Source: Costus lasius (lineage: Eukaryota; Streptophyta; Magnoliopsida; Zingiberales; Costaceae). Taken from it: a stretch of 64,000 bases of DNA. The notes under the pieces were generated by a model. The model did not search any database. It was not told where the DNA came from and saw only the letters and a program-made list of their open reading frames with translations. The position numbers and the translations under genes were made by a program. This document shows, piece by piece, positions 1 through 10,354 of the stretch (position 1 is the first letter of the stretch; the number at the start of each line of letters is the position of its first letter). The stretch covers positions 101,583,565 to 101,647,564 of the forward strand of contig CM050451.1 of the NCBI GenBank assembly GCA_027563935.2, read 5' to 3'.

Positions 1-23
1 AGCTACACAGCCCAGTGAGTGGA
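1..23. other. Inverted LTR piece fused to the gypsy A 5' LTR
   Basis: Bases 1-23 are an exact reverse complement of 1857-1879 inside the same LTR. From base 15 the sequence instead follows the direct LTR, matching the 3' LTR from 7938. The two readings overlap for 9 bp (15-23), so the junction lies in a 9-bp microhomology. The first 728 bp of LTR expected from the 3' copy are absent here. Whether this is a genomic inversion or an assembly join cannot be decided inside the window. Confidence 0.75.
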
Positions 24-2432
24 ATGTCTTAATTGAGTTCTATCAACTTAGTTGCGTTAATGATATATGGGATTGATTGGAATTTTGGAAATTTTACCAT
101 GTAAGAATTGATTGGAATTTTGGAAATTTTACCATGTAAATCCGAAAGCTTGATGTATTTTCATGTAAACCAAACTCAAGATGTTTCTTCATGTAAATTG
201 AATTTTTGATAAGTATTCATGATAATCCGAAAGCTTGATGTTATTTGTGAAAATTGAATTCTTGTTCATGACAATCGAAATTGTGGTATTATATCATGAA
301 AACCGAATTTTGTGAAGTAGATTATATCATGAAAACCGAATTTTACAAAGGTGATTATATGATGATTGTTTAACCGAAAATTGTATGAAATTTATGGTAT
401 TGTATAGGGAATTTTGGTAGCATTAAAACATTGAATTGTGGTATAATTTTTGTAATATTAAATCAGTGATTTATTAGTATGAAATTTATGTTAATTGTTT
501 GTGTAAACCGAACTTTGATGTTTGTAGTTACATGGAATAATTTATAAAATTATATGGATATGTGGTTTAGTTTTATGTAATTTTATGAATGCTTGAGAAC
601 ATTGGGTGATAATTTAATTTTATGAATGCAATGTTATGTTATAAAACTCATGTTTATTTAATTAAGACCATGTATTCATGTTTGAGAACATTGGGTGATA
701 ATTTAGAAAAATTTCACTGAACTGACCAGCCTGAAATTTAAGGACTACACTATGTTATATACTTTTACCAATATGTGTGAGTATGTGATTTTTGAACAAT
801 ATGTGTTTTGTGATGGGTTTTGTGAATTTGGAAAAATTATGGATTATGTGAAATTGGACAATTATGTGGCTATGTGATGGTTAGGACTAAGGCTAGGTGT
901 AACTATGAACTCAAATGGATAGTCCTTATGTGATATGTTAAGGGTTTGAATTTTCAGCCCTGTATTGTGATATGTGAAGGGGGTTGTTCAGCCTGCCTAT
1001 TATGATTATTGTGATGGGGGTTGATGTTCAGCCTGCCCGATATGATTTGTGTGATGACTATCCTAGAGTCAAGTTGACACTTAGGAGTCCACCTTTGTGA
1101 AATATGTTCACCTATGTGAAATTATGAAATAAGATATGTGTGTTGTCCAGTAGGAACCTTTTGGGAGAACGGGTTTTGACCCAAAGTGCCATGTCTTGGT
1201 CGGACAGGGGCCACCTCTTGATGTCATTACTCTTTTATGTGTTGGGAATGATATAAGACCCAAAGTGCCATGTCTTGGTCAGACAGGGGCCACCTCTTGA
1301 TGTCATCATTCTCGTTTTATGTTATGGCGTGATAGACCAGCGTGCCACGTCGTGACCTGACGGGGGCCACCTCCTGATTCTATTCTCGTTTTATGTTATG
1401 GCGTGATAGACCAGCGTGCCACGTCGTGACCTGACGGGGGCCACCTCCTGATTCTATTCTCGTTTTATGTTATGGCGTGATAGACCAGCGTGCCACGTCG
1501 TGACCTGGCGGGGGCCACCTCCTGATTCTATTCACTATCCATGATTATGTGTTGCATGCGGCTCCCAGTGCTTTGGCCAAGCCGGGTTAGACCATATTGG
1601 TCACTACTGAATATGCTGGACAACTAGGTTAAATATGTGTTGGTGTGTTTAGTTGGTTTAGAATATGTGTGTTCGGTTGGTTTAGAGTATAACTCTAGAA
1701 CCTGAGGTTATTATATGTTGGTGTGTATATTTTTGACTGTTTATATGACTTTTGCATTGAATTTGTTATTATGTGTTGACATGATATCCTGTTAAAGATC
1801 TTTAAAATAATCTGCATATGTTTTTGAGAGTATGTTATGGATGGTCAATTAGACTATCCACTCACTGGGCTGTGTAGCTCACCCCTCATTATTTTCAGGT
1901 GTAGAGCAGGGGCGCAGTTAGCATTATATGGATACTGTGAATTATGCTTAATGTGTTTATGCTTATGATGCCGGTTGTGGCTAAACCTTATGATTTACAT
2001 GAACTATGTGAACCATGTGATGTGAACAGTGTGAACTATGTGAATTTGTGTTGCCAGACTGTGGCAGTTAAATGATTTTGACTTTTGTGTCACCGCGGGC
2101 TTCAGCCTGGTTTCGGTGTTTGGTATTAGTTTATAAAATCGATTTTGTGGATTTGTTTTGAAATTTGAGTTGATGTGTATTTTTGGCAATCGGTTTTGAT
2201 ACAACTGTAACGTGCATATGTCTAGTGCACGTATTGCGTGGTGGCAGGTACCTTTATGTGATTTATGAGATTTGTGATTCGAAGATTTTATGTGTTTGGA
2301 GTTTTGAAAATTTTCAGATCGTGTTTTTCTTGAACTCGGTTTTACCTAGCATTTGATCGATCTTTAATGAAACATCCTGTATCATTTGTGAATTGTGCCA
2401 TTTGTTTGGGGGTAAGAATGTGGGATGTTACA
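15..2432 (+). repeat. Gypsy A 5' LTR, truncated
   Basis: It matches 7938-10354 line by line. I saw no substitution, only one extra G in a G-run near 2407-2412. It ends in gttaca next to the primer site. It is AT-rich and includes a 35-bp direct duplication starting at 72 and 107, plus the tandem array at 1178-1532. It carries no gene; the short frames within it are not conserved. Confidence 0.92.
1178..1532 (+). repeat. Tandem array in the gypsy A 5' LTR (5 units)
   Basis: Three near-identical 74-bp units start at 1311, 1385 and 1459. They are preceded by two diverged units of about 79 bp starting at 1178 and 1257. Each unit holds a core of the form gccacgtcgtgacctg then gggggccacctc. The related gypsy B LTR has only about two units, so the array has changed in copy number between the two lineages. 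Its place in U3-like sequence would suit an enhancer array, but that is inference. Confidence 0.85.
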
Positions 2433-2572
2433 GAATGGTATCAGAGGAGTTGGCTAGCTAAAACTTAGTTTGGGGGAAAACATGTTTGTGTATTGCTAGA
2501 CACCTAATAGGTTATGTTTGTTTTTCCTGACTATGATATGTGTGTGACTATGATATGTGTGTGTAGGAATTT
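2433..2572 (+). promoter_or_regulatory. Gypsy A primer binding site and short leader
   Basis: Three bases after the LTR end, 2436-2447 reads tggtatcagagg. Eleven of these bases match the complement of the plant initiator tRNA-Met 3' end, the usual primer for minus-strand DNA synthesis. The rest of the 140-bp leader runs to the gag start and shows nothing else that I recognise. Confidence 0.85.
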
Positions 2573-5500
2573 ATGATGGTGCGAACCAGAGGTAATGCTA
2601 GTGATGAGGGCGAGCAGACCCCGAACCTCACTAGAACTATTGAGGCCTTGACTGGCATGGTACAGCAACAAGGTGCCATGATTGAGAGGCAAGCTCAGAT
2701 GCTGCAGCAGCAGCAGACTCAGCACCAAGAAGCACAACATCAGCTTTTGCAGCAGCTGACTCAAGAGAGACCCCAGACTACTACTCGGGCAGTGGGGGAT
2801 GACTCTCAGGAGGGCGCTCACAGGCGTTATGCCTCGTTAGTGAGTGAATTTCAGAAACTGGGTCCTAGCTCATTTTATGGGGGCTCAGAATCCAGTAATG
2901 CCGAAAATTGGCAGCTGTGCTTGGAAAAGATTTTCCAAGTTATGCGTTGCTCGGACGAGGACAAGTTATGTCTGGCCACCTACATGATGCGTGCCGACGC
3001 AGATGAGTGGTGGAAGGGAGTTGTGAGACTAGCAGTGGAAAGGCAGGAAACCGTGGATTGGCCTTACTTCCTATCTCAATTTAATGAGAAGTATTTTCCA
3101 GATAGCTTGGTTGAGGACCGAGAGGTGGCTTTTATTCATCTGGAGCAGGGTGATATGACAGTGGACCAGTATGAGCTACAGTTCACGAAATTAGGAAAGT
3201 ATGCTCCTCATCTGATAAACACTGAAAAGAGGAGAGCTACCAAGTTTCTGAGAGGTCTCAGATGGGATATTCGAGAGCAGGTTGGTGCTCAGCACTTGGA
3301 GACCTATGTGGAGACAGTTGGGCGAGCACGCACTATAGAGAGGTATATATCTGAGAGGAGTTCTCATGCTACGGTGACAGTGGTTCCTGCAGCTGAGGCG
3401 GCGGTTCCTCAGTATGGCAGTGGCGGCAAGGGTAAGAAGTACCCTAGGCATAAAGATTATAAGAAGAGCAGGTATAAGCCTTACTCCTACAAGGCACCGC
3501 AGCAGTCCAGGGATGCACCGCAGCAGTTCAGGGGTGCCAGGGATGTAAGAAACAGTAACACTGAGAACGGGACTTGCAGCTACTGTGGGCTCAGGGGACA
3601 TCTAATGAAAGATTGTCATAGGAAGAATGGCGTGTGCTTCAAATGTAAGAGACCTGGGCACATGGCCAGGGACTGCAAGGAGCCTGAGATGCAGCCTAGA
3701 GGCGCAGATAAGCCTACAGTCCAGACTAGAGTTTATGCTGTGGCTGAGAAGGATACACGAGCTTCCCGATCCGTTGTGGAAGGTACATTATTTGTATTTG
3801 ATCAGTTAGCTCGCATTCTATTTGATCCTGGTGCAAACTTGTCTTTTGTCTCTGTTAAGTTTGCTGCATGTTTACCTGTTGTACCTAAGATGCTAGATTA
3901 TGCTGTGTCTGTTAGTACTCCTTTGGGAAAGTCATTATCTACAGACACTGTATGCGCTGATTGTGTAGTGCATGTAGAGGGCTATGAGTTTCTGGTAGAT
4001 TTAATCCTCCTAGACATGCAAGACTATGATGTCATTCTAGGTATGGACTGGTTGTCTTCGCATCATGCCTCTGTGGATTGCTTTGAGAAAGTGATCACTT
4101 TGAATATGCTTGATGGGAATCGGATTTTTGTGAGAGGTCTAGTGTCAGACCAAGGACCACATGTGATATCTTTCCTGCAGGCCAGGAAATTACTTGCCAG
4201 TGGTTGCAAGGGTTATCTTGCACATGTTAAGGTGCAGGATGATTCTACTTCTGATCTGACTCAGATGGCGGTGGTGAAAGAATTTCCTGATGTGTTCTCT
4301 GAGGAATTTTCAGGTTTGCCACCAGTTAGAGAAGTGGAGTTTGGCATTGAGTTGGCGCCAGGTACGGCACCTATCTCCAGAGCTCCTTACCGTATGGCTA
4401 CTTCAGAGTTGGCTGAACTTAAGAAGCAACTGGAGGAGTTGCTAGAAAAAGGGTACATCCGGCCTAGTGTTTCTCCCTGGGGAGCGCCAGTGTTGTTTGT
4501 GAAGAAGAAAGATGGAACCCTGAGGATGTGTATAGACTACAGGCAGTTGAATCAAGTGACCATTAAGAATAAGTATCCTCTTCCCAGAATTGATGATCTA
4601 TTTGATCAGTTACAGGGAGCTACAGTGTTCTCTAAGATTGATCTGAGATCAGGGTATTATCAGCTTAGAGTCAAGGATGAGGATATATTTAAGACTGCTT
4701 TCAGGACCAGGTATGGGCATTTCGAATTTTTAGTTATGCCTTTTGGACTGACGAATGCACCTGCTGTCTTCATGGATTTGATGAACAGGGTATTCCATGA
4801 GTTGCTTGACTCTTGTGTAGTAGTCTTTATAGACGATATTTTGGTATACTCACGGACTACTTCAGATCATGTCAGGGATTTGCGCAAAGTGCTGGAGGTT
4901 CTGAGGAAGAAACGGTTATATGCCAAGGCTAGTAAGTGTGAGTTCTGGTTAGAGAAGATCAGTTTTCTGGGACATGTGATTTCTGGTCAGGGAGTGTCTG
5001 TGGATCCTGTTAAAGTACAAGCTATCATTGATTGGGGAAGACCTACTAGTGCTACTGAGATCAGGAGTTTTCTGGGTTTGGCAGGTTATTACCGGCGATT
5101 TGTTGAGGGATTCTCCAAGCTGGCGGGTCCTTTAACCAAATTGACCAGAAAGGAGGCCAAGTTTGTTTGGGATGACAAGTGTGAAGAGAGCTTCCAGGAG
5201 CTGAAAAGAAGATTGACTAGTACACCGATCCTCATTATTCCTAGTGATGGGGAAAGGTTTACTGTTTATACTGATGCTTCAGGCAAAGGGTTGGGTTGTG
5301 TCTTGATGCAGAAGGGTTCTGTGGTAGCCTATGCTTCCAGACAACTGAAGGAGTATGAATTGAACTACCCTACTCATGATTTAGAGTTGGCGGCCGTAGT
5401 CTTTGCTTTGAAGATATGGCGTCACTATTTGTTGGGTCAGGAGTTTGATCTGTTTACTGATCACCAGAGTCTCAAGTACATCTTCACTCAGAAGGAGTTG

Positions 5501-7180
5501 AACATGAGACAGAGGAGATGGATGGAGTTGATCAAAGATTATGATTTCTCTATTCAGTATCAGGCTGGAAAGGCCAATGCAGTAGCGGATGCACTGAGCA
5601 GACATCCAGTTACTTTAGTAGCTGCACTACGGGTCAGTGAGTGGCAGTTACTGCAGGAGTTTAGAGATCTCAGGATCAGCGTTTCTCCTAGAGTTCAGAC
5701 TGGTTATGTGGCTTTTCTTAGAGTACAGTCTGCCTTGTTGCAGAGGATCAGAGATCAGCAGTCTGTGGATCCGAAATTAATTCAGATCAGGGATAGTCTG
5801 GTTGATGGCGCAGTTCAGGATTTTAGCCTGTCTGACGATGGTATTCTTCGGTTTCGTGGAAGGGTATGTGTCCCTGAGGAACCGAGCTTGAGGAAAGAAA
5901 TATTGGAGGACAGCCATAACTCCAAATATTCTCTACATCCTGGCGTGACTAAGATGTATCAGGACCTCAAGAAAAGTTTTTGGTGGTCGGGTATGAAGAA
6001 AGAAGTGCTTGATTTTGTCTCTAGGTGTTTGACTTGTCAGACTATAAAGGCCGAACACCAGAAGCCTGGGGGTTTGTTGCAGTCTCTTCCTATTCCTGAG
6101 TGGAAGTGGGAATGCATCAGTATGGATTTTGTGTGTGGTTTGCCCAGAACCAGATTGGGTCATGATGCTATTTGGGTGATTGTTGATAGACTCACTAAAT
6201 CAGCCCATTTTCTTCCGATTAAGATGACTTATTCTTTAGAGAGATTGGCCAGATTGTACATTGATGAGATAGTCAGACTGCATGGAGTGCCTATTGATAT
6301 CGTGTCTGATAGGGACTCTCGATTTCTGTCCAGATTTTGGAAGAGCTTACAGGAAGGTTTGGGTACTAAGTTGAGTTTTAGTACAGCATATCATCCTCAG
6401 TCTGATGGCCAGACGGAGCGTACTATACAGACTCTAGAGGATTTGTTGAGAGCCTATGTGGTTGATTGGAGTTCTGAGTGGAACCGGGATCTATCTTTGA
6501 TAGAGTTCACTTATAATAATAGTTTCCACTCCAGTATTCAGATGGCTCCTTATGAGGCTTTGTATGGAAGAAGGTGTAGGACTCCCTTGTGTTGGGAGGA
6601 AACTGGTGACAGGATGATTTTGAGATCTGATGCAGTTCAGGAGACTACTGATAAGGTCAGAGAGATCCGGGATAAGCTGAAAATTGCTCGGGACAGACAG
6701 AAGAGTTATGCTGATGACCGTCGTCGTCCTTTGGAGTTTATGGTAGGGGACCATGTGTTCTTGAAGGTGTCGCCTACTAAGGGTGTTATGAGATTTGGCA
6801 AAAAGGGCAAGTTGAGCCCTAGGTTTGTAGGCCCTTTTGATATTATTGAGAGAGTTGGTCCAGTGGCTTATCGATTGGCTTTACCTCCTACTATGGATCA
6901 TGTGCATAATGTATTCCATGTTTCTGTTTTGAGGAAGTATCATCCTGATCCATCTCATGTGTTGGAGTTGGAACCTCTTCAGATTCAGAGTGACTTGACT
7001 TTTGAGGAAAGACCTCTCCGGATTGTGGATAGAAAGGATAAAGTTCTGAGGAACAAGACTATACCTTTGGTAAAGGTTATCTGGGGAAATCAATCAGTTG
7101 AAGAAGCGACTTGGGAGACTGAAGCTGATATGAGGAAAAATTATGCTTACCTCTTTGATGATATGGATGCTGAGCTTTAG
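2573..7180 (+). CDS. Gypsy A Gag-Pol polyprotein (1535 aa, intact)
   Basis: A single uninterrupted frame encodes the full polyprotein. The N-terminus is Gln-rich and likely coiled (about residues 25-70), followed by a retrotransposon Gag domain (about 90-300). Two CCHC zinc knuckles lie at 335-348 and 355-368. The protease active site reads DPGA at 418, in place of the usual D-S/T-G-A. Reverse transcriptase carries FIDD (D754, D755), and RNase H begins at the TDAS motif (D901). Integrase has its HHCC finger from H1122 and probable catalytic residues D1185, D1246 or D1248, and E1282. A GPF motif near 1420 is followed by a chromodomain-like end with VEEATWE. Two ATGs stand in tandem (2573 and 2576). 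Copy B keeps only the second (MVRTRG), so 2576 may be the true start. Length is normal for the family, and the element looks coding-competent. Confidence 0.95.
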   Translation: MMVRTRGNASDEGEQTPNLTRTIEALTGMVQQQGAMIERQAQMLQQQQTQHQEAQHQLLQQLTQERPQTTTRAVGDDSQEGAHRRYASLVSEFQKLGPSSFYGGSESSNAENWQLCLEKIFQVMRCSDEDKLCLATYMMRADADEWWKGVVRLAVERQETVDWPYFLSQFNEKYFPDSLVEDREVAFIHLEQGDMTVDQYELQFTKLGKYAPHLINTEKRRATKFLRGLRWDIREQVGAQHLETYVETVGRARTIERYISERSSHATVTVVPAAEAAVPQYGSGGKGKKYPRHKDYKKSRYKPYSYKAPQQSRDAPQQFRGARDVRNSNTENGTCSYCGLRGHLMKDCHRKNGVCFKCKRPGHMARDCKEPEMQPRGADKPTVQTRVYAVAEKDTRASRSVVEGTLFVFDQLARILFDPGANLSFVSVKFAACLPVVPKMLDYAVSVSTPLGKSLSTDTVCADCVVHVEGYEFLVDLILLDMQDYDVILGMDWLSSHHASVDCFEKVITLNMLDGNRIFVRGLVSDQGPHVISFLQARKLLASGCKGYLAHVKVQDDSTSDLTQMAVVKEFPDVFSEEFSGLPPVREVEFGIELAPGTAPISRAPYRMATSELAELKKQLEELLEKGYIRPSVSPWGAPVLFVKKKDGTLRMCIDYRQLNQVTIKNKYPLPRIDDLFDQLQGATVFSKIDLRSGYYQLRVKDEDIFKTAFRTRYGHFEFLVMPFGLTNAPAVFMDLMNRVFHELLDSCVVVFIDDILVYSRTTSDHVRDLRKVLEVLRKKRLYAKASKCEFWLEKISFLGHVISGQGVSVDPVKVQAIIDWGRPTSATEIRSFLGLAGYYRRFVEGFSKLAGPLTKLTRKEAKFVWDDKCEESFQELKRRLTSTPILIIPSDGERFTVYTDASGKGLGCVLMQKGSVVAYASRQLKEYELNYPTHDLELAAVVFALKIWRHYLLGQEFDLFTDHQSLKYIFTQKELNMRQRRWMELIKDYDFSIQYQAGKANAVADALSRHPVTLVAALRVSEWQLLQEFRDLRISVSPRVQTGYVAFLRVQSALLQRIRDQQSVDPKLIQIRDSLVDGAVQDFSLSDDGILRFRGRVCVPEEPSLRKEILEDSHNSKYSLHPGVTKMYQDLKKSFWWSGMKKEVLDFVSRCLTCQTIKAEHQKPGGLLQSLPIPEWKWECISMDFVCGLPRTRLGHDAIWVIVDRLTKSAHFLPIKMTYSLERLARLYIDEIVRLHGVPIDIVSDRDSRFLSRFWKSLQEGLGTKLSFSTAYHPQSDGQTERTIQTLEDLLRAYVVDWSSEWNRDLSLIEFTYNNSFHSSIQMAPYEALYGRRCRTPLCWEETGDRMILRSDAVQETTDKVREIRDKLKIARDRQKSYADDRRRPLEFMVGDHVFLKVSPTKGVMRFGKKGKLSPRFVGPFDIIERVGPVAYRLALPPTMDHVHNVFHVSVLRKYHPDPSHVLELEPLQIQSDLTFEERPLRIVDRKDKVLRNKTIPLVKVIWGNQSVEEATWETEADMRKNYAYLFDDMDAEL

Positions 7181-7196
7181 AGGACTAAAGCTTTAT

Positions 7197-7209
7197 AAGG
7201 AGGGAGGAA
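7197..7209 (+). promoter_or_regulatory. Gypsy A polypurine tract
   Basis: A purine run (aaggagggaggaa) directly abuts the 3' LTR start, tgtaag at 7210. It is the expected plus-strand primer. Gypsy B has the mirror-image tract at 32535-32548. Confidence 0.85.
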
Positions 7210-10200
7210 TGTAAGATCCAAGGATCTTAAGTCCTGGTAAGCATCATTTTGATTTAAATAAAATTATTGATTGTGATATTTTCTTTGTATTGGTTGATAG
7301 TTAATTAACTAGAGATTTTTGGTTATTAATTTATTGTAAATTAATTAGAGATTATTTGTTTGATTATTGGCTGTTAATTTATGATAAATTATTATTGGTT
7401 GTTCATGTTAAATTAATTAGGATTTATGGATTGTAAATTATTGGTTAATTAATTAGACCTATTTGGTTAATTAATTATACTCTATTGGATAATTAAATCC
7501 TTATTGGATGTTAGTTAAATCCTTAATGGATTTTCGTTAAGTGATTGGTTATTAGATAAGTTAATTAAATTAATTGGTTAACTATGAGTTATTAGAATAA
7601 AAAATTCGAATTAGCTAATTGGGTTTAAAATTCAAATTGTTAGTTAAATGGGTAAAACCTATTTGGATTTAATTGGTTATTGGGTTTAAAATTTAAAAAC
7701 CCAAAGTTTAGGTGGTAAGTTCGGCTAGGGTAGATTTTTGGGCGATTTTTGGCTTGGAAAAAAATTGAAGTGGCGGCTTGAGAAGAAGTGGCGAATATTG
7801 AAGAGTTCTTGGGCGATTTCTTCTTCCTCTTCCCTTTGGCCGGCGTTCCTTGGTGTTGGGTGGAGTCTCTTCTTCTATTGGTGGCGACATCAAGGCTTTA
7901 GACAAGTTTTTGGGAAGATTGTAACCTAAGTTTCAAGGTGAGTGGAATGTCTTAATTGAGTTCTATCAACTTAGTTGCGTTAATGATATATGGGATTGAT
8001 TGGAATTTTGGAAATTTTACCATGTAAGAATTGATTGGAATTTTGGAAATTTTACCATGTAAATCCGAAAGCTTGATGTATTTTCATGTAAACCAAACTC
8101 AAGATGTTTCTTCATGTAAATTGAATTTTTGATAAGTATTCATGATAATCCGAAAGCTTGATGTTATTTGTGAAAATTGAATTCTTGTTCATGACAATCG
8201 AAATTGTGGTATTATATCATGAAAACCGAATTTTGTGAAGTAGATTATATCATGAAAACCGAATTTTACAAAGGTGATTATATGATGATTGTTTAACCGA
8301 AAATTGTATGAAATTTATGGTATTGTATAGGGAATTTTGGTAGCATTAAAACATTGAATTGTGGTATAATTTTTGTAATATTAAATCAGTGATTTATTAG
8401 TATGAAATTTATGTTAATTGTTTGTGTAAACCGAACTTTGATGTTTGTAGTTACATGGAATAATTTATAAAATTATATGGATATGTGGTTTAGTTTTATG
8501 TAATTTTATGAATGCTTGAGAACATTGGGTGATAATTTAATTTTATGAATGCAATGTTATGTTATAAAACTCATGTTTATTTAATTAAGACCATGTATTC
8601 ATGTTTGAGAACATTGGGTGATAATTTAGAAAAATTTCACTGAACTGACCAGCCTGAAATTTAAGGACTACACTATGTTATATACTTTTACCAATATGTG
8701 TGAGTATGTGATTTTTGAACAATATGTGTTTTGTGATGGGTTTTGTGAATTTGGAAAAATTATGGATTATGTGAAATTGGACAATTATGTGGCTATGTGA
8801 TGGTTAGGACTAAGGCTAGGTGTAACTATGAACTCAAATGGATAGTCCTTATGTGATATGTTAAGGGTTTGAATTTTCAGCCCTGTATTGTGATATGTGA
8901 AGGGGGTTGTTCAGCCTGCCTATTATGATTATTGTGATGGGGGTTGATGTTCAGCCTGCCCGATATGATTTGTGTGATGACTATCCTAGAGTCAAGTTGA
9001 CACTTAGGAGTCCACCTTTGTGAAATATGTTCACCTATGTGAAATTATGAAATAAGATATGTGTGTTGTCCAGTAGGAACCTTTTGGGAGAACGGGTTTT
9101 GACCCAAAGTGCCATGTCTTGGTCGGACAGGGGCCACCTCTTGATGTCATTACTCTTTTATGTGTTGGGAATGATATAAGACCCAAAGTGCCATGTCTTG
9201 GTCAGACAGGGGCCACCTCTTGATGTCATCATTCTCGTTTTATGTTATGGCGTGATAGACCAGCGTGCCACGTCGTGACCTGACGGGGGCCACCTCCTGA
9301 TTCTATTCTCGTTTTATGTTATGGCGTGATAGACCAGCGTGCCACGTCGTGACCTGACGGGGGCCACCTCCTGATTCTATTCTCGTTTTATGTTATGGCG
9401 TGATAGACCAGCGTGCCACGTCGTGACCTGGCGGGGGCCACCTCCTGATTCTATTCACTATCCATGATTATGTGTTGCATGCGGCTCCCAGTGCTTTGGC
9501 CAAGCCGGGTTAGACCATATTGGTCACTACTGAATATGCTGGACAACTAGGTTAAATATGTGTTGGTGTGTTTAGTTGGTTTAGAATATGTGTGTTCGGT
9601 TGGTTTAGAGTATAACTCTAGAACCTGAGGTTATTATATGTTGGTGTGTATATTTTTGACTGTTTATATGACTTTTGCATTGAATTTGTTATTATGTGTT
9701 GACATGATATCCTGTTAAAGATCTTTAAAATAATCTGCATATGTTTTTGAGAGTATGTTATGGATGGTCAATTAGACTATCCACTCACTGGGCTGTGTAG
9801 CTCACCCCTCATTATTTTCAGGTGTAGAGCAGGGGCGCAGTTAGCATTATATGGATACTGTGAATTATGCTTAATGTGTTTATGCTTATGATGCCGGTTG
9901 TGGCTAAACCTTATGATTTACATGAACTATGTGAACCATGTGATGTGAACAGTGTGAACTATGTGAATTTGTGTTGCCAGACTGTGGCAGTTAAATGATT
10001 TTGACTTTTGTGTCACCGCGGGCTTCAGCCTGGTTTCGGTGTTTGGTATTAGTTTATAAAATCGATTTTGTGGATTTGTTTTGAAATTTGAGTTGATGTG
10101 TATTTTTGGCAATCGGTTTTGATACAACTGTAACGTGCATATGTCTAGTGCACGTATTGCGTGGTGGCAGGTACCTTTATGTGATTTATGAGATTTGTGA

Positions 10201-10354
10201 TTCGAAGATTTTATGTGTTTGGAGTTTTGAAAATTTTCAGATCGTGTTTTTCTTGAACTCGGTTTTACCTAGCATTTGATCGATCTTTAATGAAACATCC
10301 TGTATCATTTGTGAATTGTGCCATTTGTTTGGGGTAAGAATGTGGGATGTTACA
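7210..10354 (+). repeat. Gypsy A 3' LTR (3145 bp)
   Basis: The full LTR starts tgtaagatcc and ends gggatgttaca, a TG...CA pair with a short imperfect terminal inverted repeat. It is the reference copy for the truncated 5' LTR. Its first 728 bp (7210-7937) have no counterpart at the left edge of the window. The tandem array recurs at 9101-9455. It ends exactly where C1 coding resumes. Confidence 0.95.
9101..9455 (+). repeat. Tandem array in the gypsy A 3' LTR
   Basis: This is the same five-unit array as at 1178-1532, with three 74-bp units and two units of about 79 bp. Unit number is identical in both LTRs, as expected when both are copied from one template during reverse transcription. Confidence 0.85.

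Larger units (their letters stand above)
15..10354 (+). mobile_element. Gypsy A: Tekay/Del-like Ty3/gypsy retrotransposon
   Basis: Layout is LTR (15-2432, 5'-truncated), primer site, gag-pol 2573-7180, purine tract, and full LTR (7210-10354). The order PR-RT-RNase H-integrase-chromodomain-like end, together with LTRs over 3 kb, fits the plant Tekay/Del chromovirus lineage; that assignment is inference from memory of the family. It is inserted in the RNase H part of copia C1: the base after the 3' LTR resumes C1 coding (right flank gttct). The left target duplicate is not visible because the 5' LTR is cut short. LTR identity is near total and the reading frame is intact, so the insertion is very recent. 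Confidence 0.93.

Noticed and set aside
1311..1532. Regular 74-bp repeats considered as a CRISPR-like array
   Set aside because: Units are contiguous without unique spacers and sit in a plant retrotransposon LTR.
2004..2204. Short minus-strand frame present twice (again at 9927-10127)
   Set aside because: It is repeated only because it lies in the two identical gypsy A LTRs. No coding signature and no counterpart in the gypsy B LTR.
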